Shown: positions 51,191-60,259, numbered from the stretch's first letter. The stretch is 64,000 nt of DNA from CAYNNQ01 sp051748085 (GCA_051748085.1 JBNJHA010000006.1:6291-70290); one strand, 5' to 3'. Notes: generated by a model from the letters alone, not told the origin. Numbers and translations are program-made.

Positions 51191-52032
51191 TTTATTTTTT
51201 TGGCAGTTAATTATTCACGCTTGAAATTTTGGATTTTAAGATTCCAAGCCCAAGATGGACTGTTTGTCTGTAATCTATATGCCGAGTTGTGCGGCAAATA
51301 TTGATAATTACTATTGCGTCCCTGAAAAATTAAGAATAAAATATAAATGTATTCCTGACAAGGTTGACGGATACACCGAAATATGTCCATCATCTGTTAA
51401 GGCTCCTCACACAAATTTGTGCAAAACTTTGTTGCTAAGAACCCGCAAAGAACGCTTAACTCGCTGAATTTGAAGGTTTTTATTAAAAATAATTGAGTTG
51501 CCTAACCGTTGGGATAATCCAAATCCAAATCGGGATCGCTATCGAAATCGAAAGAATATGTTATTCGGTGCGGGAGGTATCATCGGCTTATGGAGTCGAT
51601 TCCGATCTCGATAGCGATTTCATCCCGAAGAAAGAAATCCCAACAATATGAAATGTGTTGCACAGATTCTTGAGACGAACCTCTTTTAACTGCTTACTAT
51701 TCGGGTTAAACAATTCGCGTGCTGAAGCTGGTTTTGTCCGAAAATTCAAAAATAATGTCGCGTTAAACTGGAAAAGGTCCATTTCCGGATAAAGGACGAG
51801 TAATCAAAGCCGGGATTTTTAAACGGCTTTTCCCCTGGCTGAAAATAACAGTTCGGGTTGTATTGTAATCATTTCCCAGGGGGAAGAAGATTCTTTTAAT
51901 TGCCCGCTTAAATTCCTTTTATGGGAAATTTACCCCCTTTCGCCAATAAATGAGGCTTGCAGAATAAAATTCGTTATAATGTAAATTTAAATTGAATAGG
52001 CTTAATGTATCAAACAAGAGGAGGAAAGCGAA
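51191..52032. other. Long intergenic region with inverted repeat and R1 fragment
   Basis: 840 bases upstream of both rnc and the BioD-like gene. It contains a near-palindromic pair: CGGGATCGCTATCGAAATCG at 51531-51550 and its complement near 51603-51626 (CGATCTCGATAGCGATTTCA then TCCCG). An R1 fragment lies at 51762-51792. The open frames here are short and lack features, so no gene is called. Confidence 0.55.
51762..51792 (+). repeat. R1 fragment, opposite orientation
   Basis: GTTAAACTGGAAAAGG then TCCATTTCCGGATAA matches the last part of the R1 embedded frame (V-K-L-E-K-x-H-F-R), read on the plus strand, the reverse of all other copies. Confidence 0.55.
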
Positions 52033-53097
52033 ATGGTTGGCATTTATATCGGCTCCACTTCCGGTTATTCCGGCAAGAATATGATAGCGATGTCTCTTGG
52101 ACTGAAGTTGCAAAAGGAAGGCTATAAAGTTGGATATATGAAGCCGGTCGGCGCTATGCCCAAGGAACAGGACGGCAAGTTCGGCGATGAGGATGCCTTT
52201 TTTGTCCAGGAAGTACTCGGCTTGAATGAGAACCCCGAAAAGGTGACACCGGTTGTAGTTGATCAGGATTTTAAAATACGTGCTTTCAGTGGCGAATGCC
52301 AGAATTTGATGCAGAGAATTAAGGAAAGTTATGAGGAGTTGTCCAAGGGTAAGGATGTTATGATTGTCTCCGGGTCTGGAAGCATGTATTCAGGACGGTA
52401 TTGTGATGTTGACGGTGTAAGCGTGGTTAAAGAACTTGGTCTGAAGGCACTGGTAATAGATAGATACACCAAAGAACTCAATTATGATTACCTGGTTGTT
52501 TTAAAGGATGCTCTTAAAGAGGACATGGTAGGGGTTATTCTTAACGATATTCCTGCTCATTATCAGGATGAACTGGACAATATGCTGATTCCCTTTTTGA
52601 ATCGTAAAGAAGTTAGTGTCTTTGGCAGTATTCCCCAGGATCCTCTCATGGGCGCCATTAAGGTTGGTGATCTGGCAAAACGTCTTGGAGGGCGCATAAT
52701 AGCTGCTTCATCCAAATCAGATCGGGTAGTGGAAAATTTTTTGATAGGGACTATGCAGGTTGAGAATTTCATGACTCATTTTAAGAAGAGCAAGAATTCC
52801 GCCGTAATAGTTGGGGGTGACCGATCCGATGTGCAATTGGTTGCTTTGGAAGGCCAGTGCCAATGTTTGGTACTGACCGGAAATTTGTATCCAAACGATA
52901 TCATCATGACCAGGGCCGAAGTGCTGGAGGTTCCGATTATAGTTGTCAGAGAGGATACTTATACGGTAGCTCAGAAGATGGACGCGATTCTGTCAATGCA
53001 CAAGTTGCGGGATGTGATAAAAATACAGCATGGATCGCAGTTGGTTAATTCGGTCATTGATATTGATCAGATCAAGAAGAACGTGGGGCTTAGTTAA
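52033..53097 (+). CDS. BioD-like P-loop and DRTGG domain protein
   Basis: A 354-residue protein resembling the N-terminal half of long phosphotransacetylases. Residues 1-210 form a BioD-like P-loop domain (GSTSGYSGKNMIAMSLGLKLQKEGYKVGYMKPVG). Residues about 215-330 form a DRTGG domain (KVGDLAKRLGGRIIAASSKSDRVVENFLIGTMQVENF). The catalytic phosphotransacetylase domain is missing, so it is not an acetyl transferase by itself; a sensing or regulatory role is plausible. GAGGAGGAAAGCG precedes the ATG and a strong terminator follows. Confidence 0.85.
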   Translation: MVGIYIGSTSGYSGKNMIAMSLGLKLQKEGYKVGYMKPVGAMPKEQDGKFGDEDAFFVQEVLGLNENPEKVTPVVVDQDFKIRAFSGECQNLMQRIKESYEELSKGKDVMIVSGSGSMYSGRYCDVDGVSVVKELGLKALVIDRYTKELNYDYLVVLKDALKEDMVGVILNDIPAHYQDELDNMLIPFLNRKEVSVFGSIPQDPLMGAIKVGDLAKRLGGRIIAASSKSDRVVENFLIGTMQVENFMTHFKKSKNSAVIVGGDRSDVQLVALEGQCQCLVLTGNLYPNDIIMTRAEVLEVPIIVVREDTYTVAQKMDAILSMHKLRDVIKIQHGSQLVNSVIDIDQIKKNVGLS

Positions 53098-53141
53098 TTT
53101 TTCTTCAAATTTAAAATTATTCCGGATAAAAATTGGGTTAG

Positions 53142-53174
53142 AAAGGGTACTATTTTTTATAGTGCCCTTTTTTT
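53142..53174 (+). terminator. Terminator after DRTGG gene
   Basis: Inverted repeat AAAGGGTACTAT ... ATAGTGCCCTTT with one G-T pair, followed by TTTTTT. Confidence 0.88.
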
Positions 53175-53238
53175 GAGATTAAAAACCGGATTTTGAAATT
53201 GATTCGGGATTTAGAAAGAGAGGTTCGCGGATTTCAAA

Positions 53239-53314
53239 TGGAGCCAGGAATCGGACTTGAACCGACGGCCTGCTGATTACGAATCAGCTGCTCTACCAAC
53301 TGAGCTATCCTGGC
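53239..53314 (-). tRNA. tRNA-Thr (anticodon CGU)
   Basis: A 76-nt cloverleaf on the minus strand: acceptor GCCAGGA pairing with TCCTGGC, D arm AGCTCAGTTGGTAGAGC, anticodon stem GCTGA/TCAGC with loop TTCGTAA (anticodon CGT, Thr), T arm with GGTTCAAGTC, discriminator T and encoded CCA. Confidence 0.97.
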
Positions 53315-53451
53315 TTTTATCCGTGTGAAAGCGCTATTAGCAAGGCCTGAGAGCATGGTCAAGTTGTTTTTGTTTAGAAGTGTACTTTGTAAATCAACCC
53401 GGATGATAATTATTTTTAAACATATTGCAAACAAGAAAATGGTTGGAAGGC

Positions 53452-54462
53452 ATGTCCGAATTTATTCTCAAGACCGGTCTTAATTATTGTTATGATTTCA
53501 AAGGGAATAAGATTTCATGTCTGGATTCCGGTCAAGATGCTGAATATAGTACAGGGCCAGAAATTCCACAACCGAGATTCATTTCCGCCGGGATGGGATT
53601 AGTCCAGGACAAATACACGCAGCTTGTCTGGTGCAAAGAATCTGATGTTTCCATCTTTCCCCTTACATGGCAGGAATCCCTGCGATTGATTTCTGCTTTG
53701 AACGAGGAAAAATTTCTAGGGCGTTCAGATTGGCGCATGCCGAACAGAAGGGAACTTAGAAGCCTGATTGATCATCAGCAAAGAATGCCTGCTTTGCCTT
53801 CCGAAAATCCATTTTCCGGCATTCAGGAGTCCTGGTATTGGACCGGTACAAGCTCGGCCCAATTTCCCGATTATGCCTGGTATATTCATCTCGCCGGCGG
53901 GCGAATGTTTTGGGGCCGAAAGGATCAGCAAGCCTTTTGCCGTCCTGTATGCACTGCTTCGAATCGTATCCTCGCGACCGGCCAGTCGACTTGTCTGGAT
54001 AATGATGGACGGATAACTGAATGCGAGGGCATATATACTCTGGCCGATGGAGTAGAGTCCGCTGGCTGGAAGGGGAGATTTGTACAAAATGACATGGGAA
54101 TAGAAGACAGGTTGACCGGATTATTATGGCATTTAAATCCTTTTTGGAGTGGGCGAGAAGTCAATTGGCAGGACGCGTTGGATTTGATCCGGAAGCTTAA
54201 TCATTCTGGTGCGGGAAATTGGAGACTCCCGAATATAAATGAATTGGAATCGATTGTGGATTGTTCAAGGCATACTCCGGCCCTGTCCTTATCCTTTCCG
54301 TCGGAAAAAGTCAGGGAAGTATATTGGTCATCAAGTACAAGCGGGTTTGAAACCGACTGGGCCTATGCATTATATATGTACAAGGGAGCGGTTGGAGTGG
54401 GTCATAAATCTTCAGCCGAGTATGCAGTATGGCCGGTAACGGATATGCGGAATACGGGGTAG
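53452..54462 (+). CDS. Protein with two Lcl_C (DUF1566) domains
   Basis: A 336-residue protein made of two similar halves of about 150 residues. The first has TWQESLRLISALNEEKFLGRSDWRMPNRRELRSLIDHQQR, then SWYWTGTSSAQFPDYAWYIHLAGGRMFWG. The second repeats NWQDALDLIRKLNHSGAGNWRLPNINELESIVDCSRHTPAL and VYWSSSTSGFETDWAYALYMYKGAVG. This is the Legionella collagen-like C-terminal (Lcl_C) fold. The ATG at 53452 follows TTGGAAGG. No signal peptide is seen despite the extracellular flavour of the family, so location and function are unknown. Confidence 0.85.
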   Translation: MSEFILKTGLNYCYDFKGNKISCLDSGQDAEYSTGPEIPQPRFISAGMGLVQDKYTQLVWCKESDVSIFPLTWQESLRLISALNEEKFLGRSDWRMPNRRELRSLIDHQQRMPALPSENPFSGIQESWYWTGTSSAQFPDYAWYIHLAGGRMFWGRKDQQAFCRPVCTASNRILATGQSTCLDNDGRITECEGIYTLADGVESAGWKGRFVQNDMGIEDRLTGLLWHLNPFWSGREVNWQDALDLIRKLNHSGAGNWRLPNINELESIVDCSRHTPALSLSFPSEKVREVYWSSSTSGFETDWAYALYMYKGAVGVGHKSSAEYAVWPVTDMRNTG

Positions 54463-54547
54463 CGTATAGATCTGTTTTCTGATATCAGCTGTTACTAAAT
54501 TACTTGCTCGCTCAAATAAACAAAACTTTTATGCGGAGGATTGCCTC

Positions 54548-55081
54548 ATGCAACGGTCGTTATGCATTTGTCTGATAATGCTTTTTGTGTTTGTTTCAGC
54601 ATCCGGGGCCAATGCCCAAAGCGCGGAGGAACTTGCCCGCATCGCGGAGGAAAAGGCCAAGCAATCCTCGGATGCCGATCTTACCTGGGACGAGGTTTAT
54701 GACAAACTGGACCAAGCCTGTGAGATGCTTAAAAATCGTGGCCTTGAAAAAGGGCTGGACCGGATGCAGGGCGACAGCCCCTATGTTTTTAGGGGTACTT
54801 ATGTTTGGGTCCATGATTTAGATTTTATAATGCTTATGCATCCCATTAAGCCGGAATTGAACGGAAAAAATATTAAAAATGATCGTGATTCCAAGGGAAA
54901 GCTATTGTTTCAAGAGATGAACGAACGGGTGCAGGTTTCGCCCGGAAATGTAACCTTTGTAGATTATCATTGGCCAAAGCCCGGTGTTGAGGATAAAAAT
55001 TTTCCTAAAAGATCAGTCGTCCAGATGTGTGAAGTGGATGGTAAAAAAATTGTGGTCGGGTGCGGTAAGTATTTGAAATAG
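54548..55081 (+). CDS. Secreted Cache-type domain protein
   Basis: A 177-residue secreted protein: signal peptide (LCICLIMLFVFVSASGANA) then a single Cache-like domain. Landmarks are LDRMQGDSPYVFRGTYVWVHDLDFIMLMHPIKPELNGKN and FVDYHWPKPGVEDKNFPKRSVVQMCEVDGKKIVVGCGKY, typical of double- or single-Cache domains that sense small molecules. It has no transmembrane or signalling output domain, so it probably acts as a soluble periplasmic binding partner. CGGAGGATTGCCTC precedes the ATG. It follows the Lcl_C gene by 85 bases. Confidence 0.82.
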   Translation: MQRSLCICLIMLFVFVSASGANAQSAEELARIAEEKAKQSSDADLTWDEVYDKLDQACEMLKNRGLEKGLDRMQGDSPYVFRGTYVWVHDLDFIMLMHPIKPELNGKNIKNDRDSKGKLLFQEMNERVQVSPGNVTFVDYHWPKPGVEDKNFPKRSVVQMCEVDGKKIVVGCGKYLK

Positions 55082-55093
55082 TTCTTTAGGTTT

Positions 55094-56296
55094 CTAATTG
55101 TTTGAGATCTCCGATAATGTTGCCAGATCGGTCAGCTCAATTTTTATTCCGGCATTCCGCAGTATTTGCCCCGGGCCTTTTTTCCGGATGTCTTCTTTAA
55201 GCAGGATCTGGTCCACATTGTGGTCTATAAGCCAGTTGGCCACTTTAATTCCTCGGCCCTTGGACAATGATTTGTATGGATTTTCCTGTATATTCTGTTC
55301 TGTTATTTTTGCTTTTTTCCCCGATAGTTGCATGAAAGCAAAATATGGAGCCTCGCCGAATTTGGTGCTTAATTTCCCGTTTAAATTCTGCACGGGCAAC
55401 GCCATCCGGGTCTGATCCTCGGATGGCGGTTCATAATGTATAGTCACCCTGCCTACCCGGGGAACCTCTTTCCTAATGTTATTTTCAATTTCTTCACTGG
55501 CCGAGTGGGCTTTTTCCAAATTTGACGTGCGCAGTTCGATTTCCGCCTGAATAAAGACGAACCGGCCGGCATTGCTGGCAACAATATTTTTAACTTCCGT
55601 GACCAGGGTATGTTTTTTTATGATTTTTTTTATCCTGTCCAGGGTTTCAGCATCTATGGAAGCATCAAGAAGGACGCGCATTCCTTCGGACAACAGTTCC
55701 CAGCCGGCTTTGACAATGAATATAAGTACAATACATGCTGCGAATTGATCTATGCTTATGCTTAAAATTGCGGGATTGACCTGGAAGTAGTTCAGAGTGA
55801 CCGAAGTAAGAACAATCAGAGAGGACATTACGTCCGCCTGCCTGTGTTTGCCTTCGGCCTGTAAAGTGGGGGATCCGGTTTCACGCCCTTTTTTTAGGGC
55901 GTATTGTCCAAAAAGATAGGTGGCCAGAGTGCAAAAAAACATGCCTGCAAGTATGTAAAGGGATACATCCGGCGTGCCACTCGAGGGTTTAAATGCCCGG
56001 ACTGCGATTTCATAGCCGGTAAAAAAGATGAAAATGGCTACTATGACTGAGATGACATTTTCAATTTTGTACAGCCCTAAGGGAAATTTTTCCGTCTTTT
56101 TTTCCGAGAGGTTTACGCCGATGAATACTGCCAGTGACGAAACGGAATCGGTGGCGGAGTCAATTGCCCCCGCGGTCACGGCCAGGCTGCCGGATATTAC
56201 AGCCAGCATGGCTTTGACGAGGGCAAGAAGCAGATTAAGCCCGAAGGCCAGTAATGCTATTTTGCGAATGGTTTTTGAATCCTGGTTGGAGGACAT
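55094..56296 (-). CDS. Cation diffusion facilitator with C-terminal NifX-like domain
   Basis: A 400-residue protein. Residues 1-200 have about six helices and the CDF metal sites TAGAIDSATDS and GKHRQADVMSS. Residues 205-290 form the cytoplasmic dimerisation domain ending RVTIHYEPP. From about residue 295 there is an extra domain resembling dinitrogenase iron-molybdenum cofactor (NifX/NifB C-terminal) proteins: RMALPVQNLNGKLSTKFGEAPYFAF and GRGIKVANWLIDHNVDQILL. It would export divalent metals; the tail may bind an Fe-S or metal species, which is inference. It converges with the Cache gene. Confidence 0.87.
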   Translation of the reverse strand: MSSNQDSKTIRKIALLAFGLNLLLALVKAMLAVISGSLAVTAGAIDSATDSVSSLAVFIGVNLSEKKTEKFPLGLYKIENVISVIVAIFIFFTGYEIAVRAFKPSSGTPDVSLYILAGMFFCTLATYLFGQYALKKGRETGSPTLQAEGKHRQADVMSSLIVLTSVTLNYFQVNPAILSISIDQFAACIVLIFIVKAGWELLSEGMRVLLDASIDAETLDRIKKIIKKHTLVTEVKNIVASNAGRFVFIQAEIELRTSNLEKAHSASEEIENNIRKEVPRVGRVTIHYEPPSEDQTRMALPVQNLNGKLSTKFGEAPYFAFMQLSGKKAKITEQNIQENPYKSLSKGRGIKVANWLIDHNVDQILLKEDIRKKGPGQILRNAGIKIELTDLATLSEISNN

Positions 56297-56372
56297 TCGA
56301 ATATCATGCCGGGATGTTTAGCGCAGGTTTTGTTCCAGGCGCATGTTTATATATTCACTTATTTATTTCGTT

Positions 56373-56432
56373 GCCGAATTGAAAACTTTATATTTTTAAA
56401 ACCGGAAATTTTTTTATTTCCGGACAAGCACT
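56373..56432 (-). repeat. R1 dispersed element, partial copy F
   Basis: About 60 bp matching the right part of R1 (GCCGAATTGAAAACTTTATA then the CCGG...TTTCCGGACAAG hairpin end). Same orientation as the other copies. Confidence 0.6.
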
Positions 56433-56733
56433 ATCCAGACATTTCCTGCATGGCCTCGAAAAATTCTTGCCTATTAAATAATTGCGGATAGATTTTTTCC
56501 AGTTCCGGCAGCTTTTGCAGAAAATCATCCCAGCCGGATATCTCGAAAATTTTTTCGTTGTTTACAAAGATTTTAAAAATATCTCCGCGCGGGCATTTAG
56601 TCAGATTTATTTCAAATGATCCATCTGAAAAGAATTGTCTGCATGGAGCTGACCAGACGGTTCTGTCACCCTCGGTTTTTTTGTATTTTTGAAAAAAATC
56701 TTCGAATATTTTTTTGATGTCCTTATCGGTCAT
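56431..56733 (-). CDS. Hypothetical protein, 100 residues
   Basis: A small acidic and aromatic protein, MTDKDIKKIFEDFFQKYKKTEG at the start and LEKIYPQLFNRQEFFEAMQEMSG at the end. No domain, signal peptide or membrane segment is recognised. It stands between a two-receiver kinase gene and the CDF gene on the same strand, 19 bases after the kinase stop, so it is likely co-transcribed with the kinase. The end abuts an R1 fragment. Confidence 0.65.
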   Translation of the reverse strand: MTDKDIKKIFEDFFQKYKKTEGDRTVWSAPCRQFFSDGSFEINLTKCPRGDIFKIFVNNEKIFEISGWDDFLQKLPELEKIYPQLFNRQEFFEAMQEMSG

Positions 56734-56752
56734 AAAGTCCTCTGAGCTTGTC

Positions 56753-58231
56753 TCAGGTTTTTATTTTTTCGGGATGATCGACATTGATCATGGGCAGATA
56801 GACAACGAATTCCGAGCCATGTCCGGGAATACTTTCTATTTTTATTCTGCCCCGGTGCGCATCGACAATCCTTTTCACAATGGCCAGTCCGAGGCCTGTG
56901 GATCCTTCGTTGTCAGTAGGCCTGGCCCGTCCCTTGTAAAATTCTCTGAAAAGCTGGTCTTGTTCTTCAGAGGATATCCCAGGTCCCTGATCCTGAATGC
57001 GGATCACGGCTTTTTCTGCTTCTTGCTCTAAACGGACCCGTATATTTTTTTCGCGTGGAGAAAATTTTATGGCGTTGGAAATCAGATTGTCCAGAACCTG
57101 ATTAATTTTATCCGGATCGATCATGATTTCAGGCAGGTCGCTTAATGCTCTGGATATGGCTATATTTTTTTGTCCGGCAATGAGTTCCTGTTTATGAATA
57201 TTTTTACGGACGAGTTCCTTTAAATCCGTGTTCTTGAAATCCAATTCAAGCTTCCCGCGGGAGATTGCATTGACATCCAGCAGGTCGTTTACCAGTTGCA
57301 ATAAGCCCGCCCCAGTGTCATTAATCAGTTCCATGTATTCGCGTTGTTCAGGGGTAAGCGGGCCAGCCATTTCATTAAGAATCATTTCCGAAAAGCCTTT
57401 AATTCCGCTTAACGGAGAACGCAGATCATGGGCAGCCATTCCAAGGAAACGATCCTTTGACGTGTTCAGTTCTTCCAATTCTTCAATTTTTTCCAGCATT
57501 TCAATGTTGTGCACTACCCGGCAATAAAGTTCTTCGCGACTGAAAGGTTTTCCCAGGTAATCGTTTGCGCCGATTTTTAAAAATTGAGCGGAAAGAGTGT
57601 CCTTTTCCTGTCCGGAAATGCCGATTATTGCCAGAGATTCCTTGCCGCGTAACTTTCTTATTTCTTCTACAAGCCGAAATCCGTCCATTTCCGGCATGGC
57701 ATAATCTGTAATCAACAGTCTGATGTCCGGATTTTCGTTTATTACCTCCAAAGCCTCTTTTCCGCTGCAGGCCGAGTAGACTATAAATTGATGGATTTCC
57801 AAATTGCGTCTGATGATTGAAAGGCTAACTTGGTCATCGTCGACAATGAGAATTTTTGTCCGGGAGTTCTTTTTCATTCGTTCAAGAGCCGATACCAATT
57901 CCTGGACACTGTTCACATTGTCTTTGAGGATATAGTCTACAATGTTTTTATTAAGAATTTCAGCGCGTTGTTTTTCGGTAAATTTTCCGGTGTATACCAG
58001 AGAAGGTATGTTTTTGGAGACAACATAATCGATAATTTCACCATGCGGCGCATCCGGAAGTTCCATGTCCAGAATCGCGGCAAAATAATCCGTAGAATTG
58101 TTTTCAAGCAGAGAATGGGCCTGGGCGAGATTTTCGGCGATTATCCCCCTGCATCCCAATTTGGATTCCAGGGCGTGACGCAAGAGCCGATAGAATATCG
58201 GACTGTCTTCGACAATTAGAATTTTGTCCAT
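56753..58231 (-). CDS. Double-receiver hybrid histidine kinase
   Basis: A 492-residue soluble protein with an unusual order: receiver (1-118, phosphoacceptor in AAILDMELPD), second receiver (124-240, LLITDYAMPEMDG), then a HisKA domain with the H-box FLGMAAHDLRSPLSGIKGFSEMI and an HATPase (N-box DNLISNAIKFSP, G1 DQGPGISSEEQ, G2 GLGLAIVKRIVDAHRG). No transmembrane helix is present. The kinase is thus at the end of a receiver chain, so it probably modulates or reads phosphate rather than sensing a ligand directly. It diverges from a sigma54-type regulator across 373 AT-rich bases. Confidence 0.88.
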   Translation of the reverse strand: MDKILIVEDSPIFYRLLRHALESKLGCRGIIAENLAQAHSLLENNSTDYFAAILDMELPDAPHGEIIDYVVSKNIPSLVYTGKFTEKQRAEILNKNIVDYILKDNVNSVQELVSALERMKKNSRTKILIVDDDQVSLSIIRRNLEIHQFIVYSACSGKEALEVINENPDIRLLITDYAMPEMDGFRLVEEIRKLRGKESLAIIGISGQEKDTLSAQFLKIGANDYLGKPFSREELYCRVVHNIEMLEKIEELEELNTSKDRFLGMAAHDLRSPLSGIKGFSEMILNEMAGPLTPEQREYMELINDTGAGLLQLVNDLLDVNAISRGKLELDFKNTDLKELVRKNIHKQELIAGQKNIAISRALSDLPEIMIDPDKINQVLDNLISNAIKFSPREKNIRVRLEQEAEKAVIRIQDQGPGISSEEQDQLFREFYKGRARPTDNEGSTGLGLAIVKRIVDAHRGRIKIESIPGHGSEFVVYLPMINVDHPEKIKT

Positions 58232-58604
58232 GGTTCATTAACTCATTTTAAAATTATTGGCGAATATTTGAAAAAAATATTTAAGTGTCCCCTTAGTTTA
58301 TATGGGCAAATTATAATGGCAGATATCCATTGTCTATAATTAATTTAACTGGTTGACAAATATAAAAATTATAGGAAGTTATAACTTATAATATTTGCTA
58401 TCCGTCCATTAAATTTTTAATATGTTTAATAATTGTATTTTTTGTCAATTTTGATTATTTATAATGAATGCTTGTAAAATTAAGGTTTGAAATTTTGATT
58501 CACTTAGGAACGTTTTGGTTGATTTTATTTGCGTTTGAGTTTATTTTTAAGACATGCGTTTGTTTTTTTGTTTCAAATAATGACAAAAAGGTTTGAGTCT
58601 GGTT
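58232..58604. promoter_or_regulatory. AT-rich divergent region
   Basis: 373 bases between the hybrid kinase (minus) and the sigma54-type regulator (plus), strongly AT-rich like the betaine gap. It must carry both promoters; no confident -35/-10 or -24/-12 site was seen. Confidence 0.4.
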
Positions 58605-60032
58605 ATGCAACAAAAGTTAAGTGTATTACTGGTAGATGATGAACCTGATTTTTTGAGTTCGATGGCCGAAAGGATTCAGATGCGCGGAATTGAGCCCTTT
58701 CTGGCCAAAAACGGTTCTCAGGCTTTGAAAATTGCTCAGAGCAACCCCCTGGATCTGGCAATTGTGGATTTGCGTCTGCCGGATATTGACGGCGTGACGC
58801 TTATAGACAAGCTCAATGAGCTGCAATCCGGTTTGCAGGTCGTATTGTTGACCGGATACGGGGAGGACAAGGTTCGCCAGGCATGCAAAGCCATGGACGC
58901 GCAGTATTTTGAAAAGGATGACATGGATTCTTTCTGGAAATTTATAAAGCAGTTCAGATCCAAAACAGGTCTAATGCTAATTGCCCCGCCCGGATTCGGA
59001 GGGCAATGGTCGCCTGAGGACCTTGAAGCCAGATTTGAAAGATTGGCGCCTTCTCCTGAAGACATGCGGACATGGGACGTCGGACCTGAAACCTCAAATG
59101 TGCAGAAACCAAGAATTTTAGGCGCGACGCCGGTTATGCAGGAGGTTAAGAATTCGATCGCCAAGGTGGCGGCATTGGATTGTGCCGTTTTAATCAGAGG
59201 GGAAACAGGGACCGGGAAGGAGCTGGTTTCCAGGGCCATTCATGTTAAAAGTTCCCGGCGCAAGGGCAAATTTCTGGCTATAAACTGCAGTGCTTTTGGT
59301 CAGGATCTTTTGAATAATGAGTTGTTTGGGTATGAAAGAGAAACCTTTTCGGGTTCCGTGCGCATAAAGAAAGGTCTTTTTGAGTCGGCTGAAGGCGGAA
59401 CGATTCTTTTGGATGAAATATGTGAGGCCCCGCCGACCATGCAGACACATCTTCTGCGAGTGCTTGAAGATAAAATGATTATTCGTTCGGGCGGCACGGA
59501 AGAGATTCCGGTTGATGTCCGCATTTTGGCAGCAACCAATCAATGCCTGGATGAAAGAATGGAAAGCGGACAGTTCAGAAGAGACCTTTATTATCGACTG
59601 AACACTTTTGTTCTGCGTTTGCCTCCACTCAGAGACAGGAAAGAGGATATCCCGCTGCTGGCTAATTATTTTCTGGGAAAATACCGAAAGGAATTTGGAA
59701 AAAAGATTGATCGTATTTCTAATGAAGCCATGCAGATTTTGATAGACTATTCATTTCCAGGAAATGTGCGTGATCTTGAACATGCTCTGGAAAGGGCGAT
59801 AATTATATGTGACGGTCAAGTGATTTTACCGGAGCATCTGCCGCAAAGATTTGGGGACAATCAGCAGCCTGCCGTTAAGGACGAGCAGGAAAGTCTTGTA
59901 TCCCTTGCGGAACTGGAAAAGGATTATATTCGGGAAGTCCTCAAGCGAACCGGCGGCAACAGAAATGAAGCGGCGAATATTCTGGGCATAAGCAGGACTT
60001 CTTTATGGCGCAAGCTTAAAGATGGTGAGTAA
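58605..60032 (+). CDS. Sigma54-type AAA+ response regulator with altered GAFTGA loop
   Basis: A 475-residue NtrC-type protein: receiver (1-112, Asp55 in LAIVDLRLPD), a linker with LMLIAPPGFGGQWSPEDLEARFERL, AAA+ domain with Walker A GETGTGKE at 199-206 and Walker B TILLDEI near 266-272, and a C-terminal helix-turn-helix (NRNEAANILGISRTSLWRKLK). The sigma54-contact loop, normally GAFTGA, here reads ETFSGS at 246-251 (within FGYERETFSG), so classical sigma54 activation is in doubt. The ATG at 58605 is chosen over an upstream one. It is divergent from the double-receiver kinase, its likely partner. Confidence 0.88.
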   Translation: MQQKLSVLLVDDEPDFLSSMAERIQMRGIEPFLAKNGSQALKIAQSNPLDLAIVDLRLPDIDGVTLIDKLNELQSGLQVVLLTGYGEDKVRQACKAMDAQYFEKDDMDSFWKFIKQFRSKTGLMLIAPPGFGGQWSPEDLEARFERLAPSPEDMRTWDVGPETSNVQKPRILGATPVMQEVKNSIAKVAALDCAVLIRGETGTGKELVSRAIHVKSSRRKGKFLAINCSAFGQDLLNNELFGYERETFSGSVRIKKGLFESAEGGTILLDEICEAPPTMQTHLLRVLEDKMIIRSGGTEEIPVDVRILAATNQCLDERMESGQFRRDLYYRLNTFVLRLPPLRDRKEDIPLLANYFLGKYRKEFGKKIDRISNEAMQILIDYSFPGNVRDLEHALERAIIICDGQVILPEHLPQRFGDNQQPAVKDEQESLVSLAELEKDYIREVLKRTGGNRNEAANILGISRTSLWRKLKDGE

Positions 60033-60082
60033 TGTGAGGCGGCCACTGCAGCACGAATCTGGAAATTGTATTGAGCACAAAG

Positions 60083-60110
60083 AAAAATCCGGGTTTTTAG
60101 CCCGGATTTT
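60083..60110 (+). terminator. Terminator after regulator gene
   Basis: Perfect AAAAATCCGGG / CCCGGATTTT hairpin followed by CTGG; the embedded T run makes it usable from either side. Confidence 0.8.
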
Positions 60111-60145
60111 CTGGCTGTGTATGTTTTTTTGGGAGTGCCTGTTTT

Positions 60146-60259
60146 GACGCAACTGCAAAAAGTCGAAGACGGGGGTTAAACGCACAGATTAAATTTTGTA
60201 ATAATTTGCTTTTACTTAAAATTTAACATTGCCTGCAAAAATTTATTTTTTGCAAAAGC
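60146..60259 (-). repeat. R2 dispersed element, copy 3
   Basis: About 114 bp in reverse orientation, between two convergent genes: GACGCAACTGCAAAAAGTCG at the left and TGCCTGCAAAAATTTATTTT then TTGCA at the right, the same ends as copies 1 and 2. Confidence 0.78.

Noticed and set aside
53239..53314. tRNA-Thr as an island boundary
   Set aside because: No integrase or direct repeat of the tRNA end was found in the neighbouring 2 kb.
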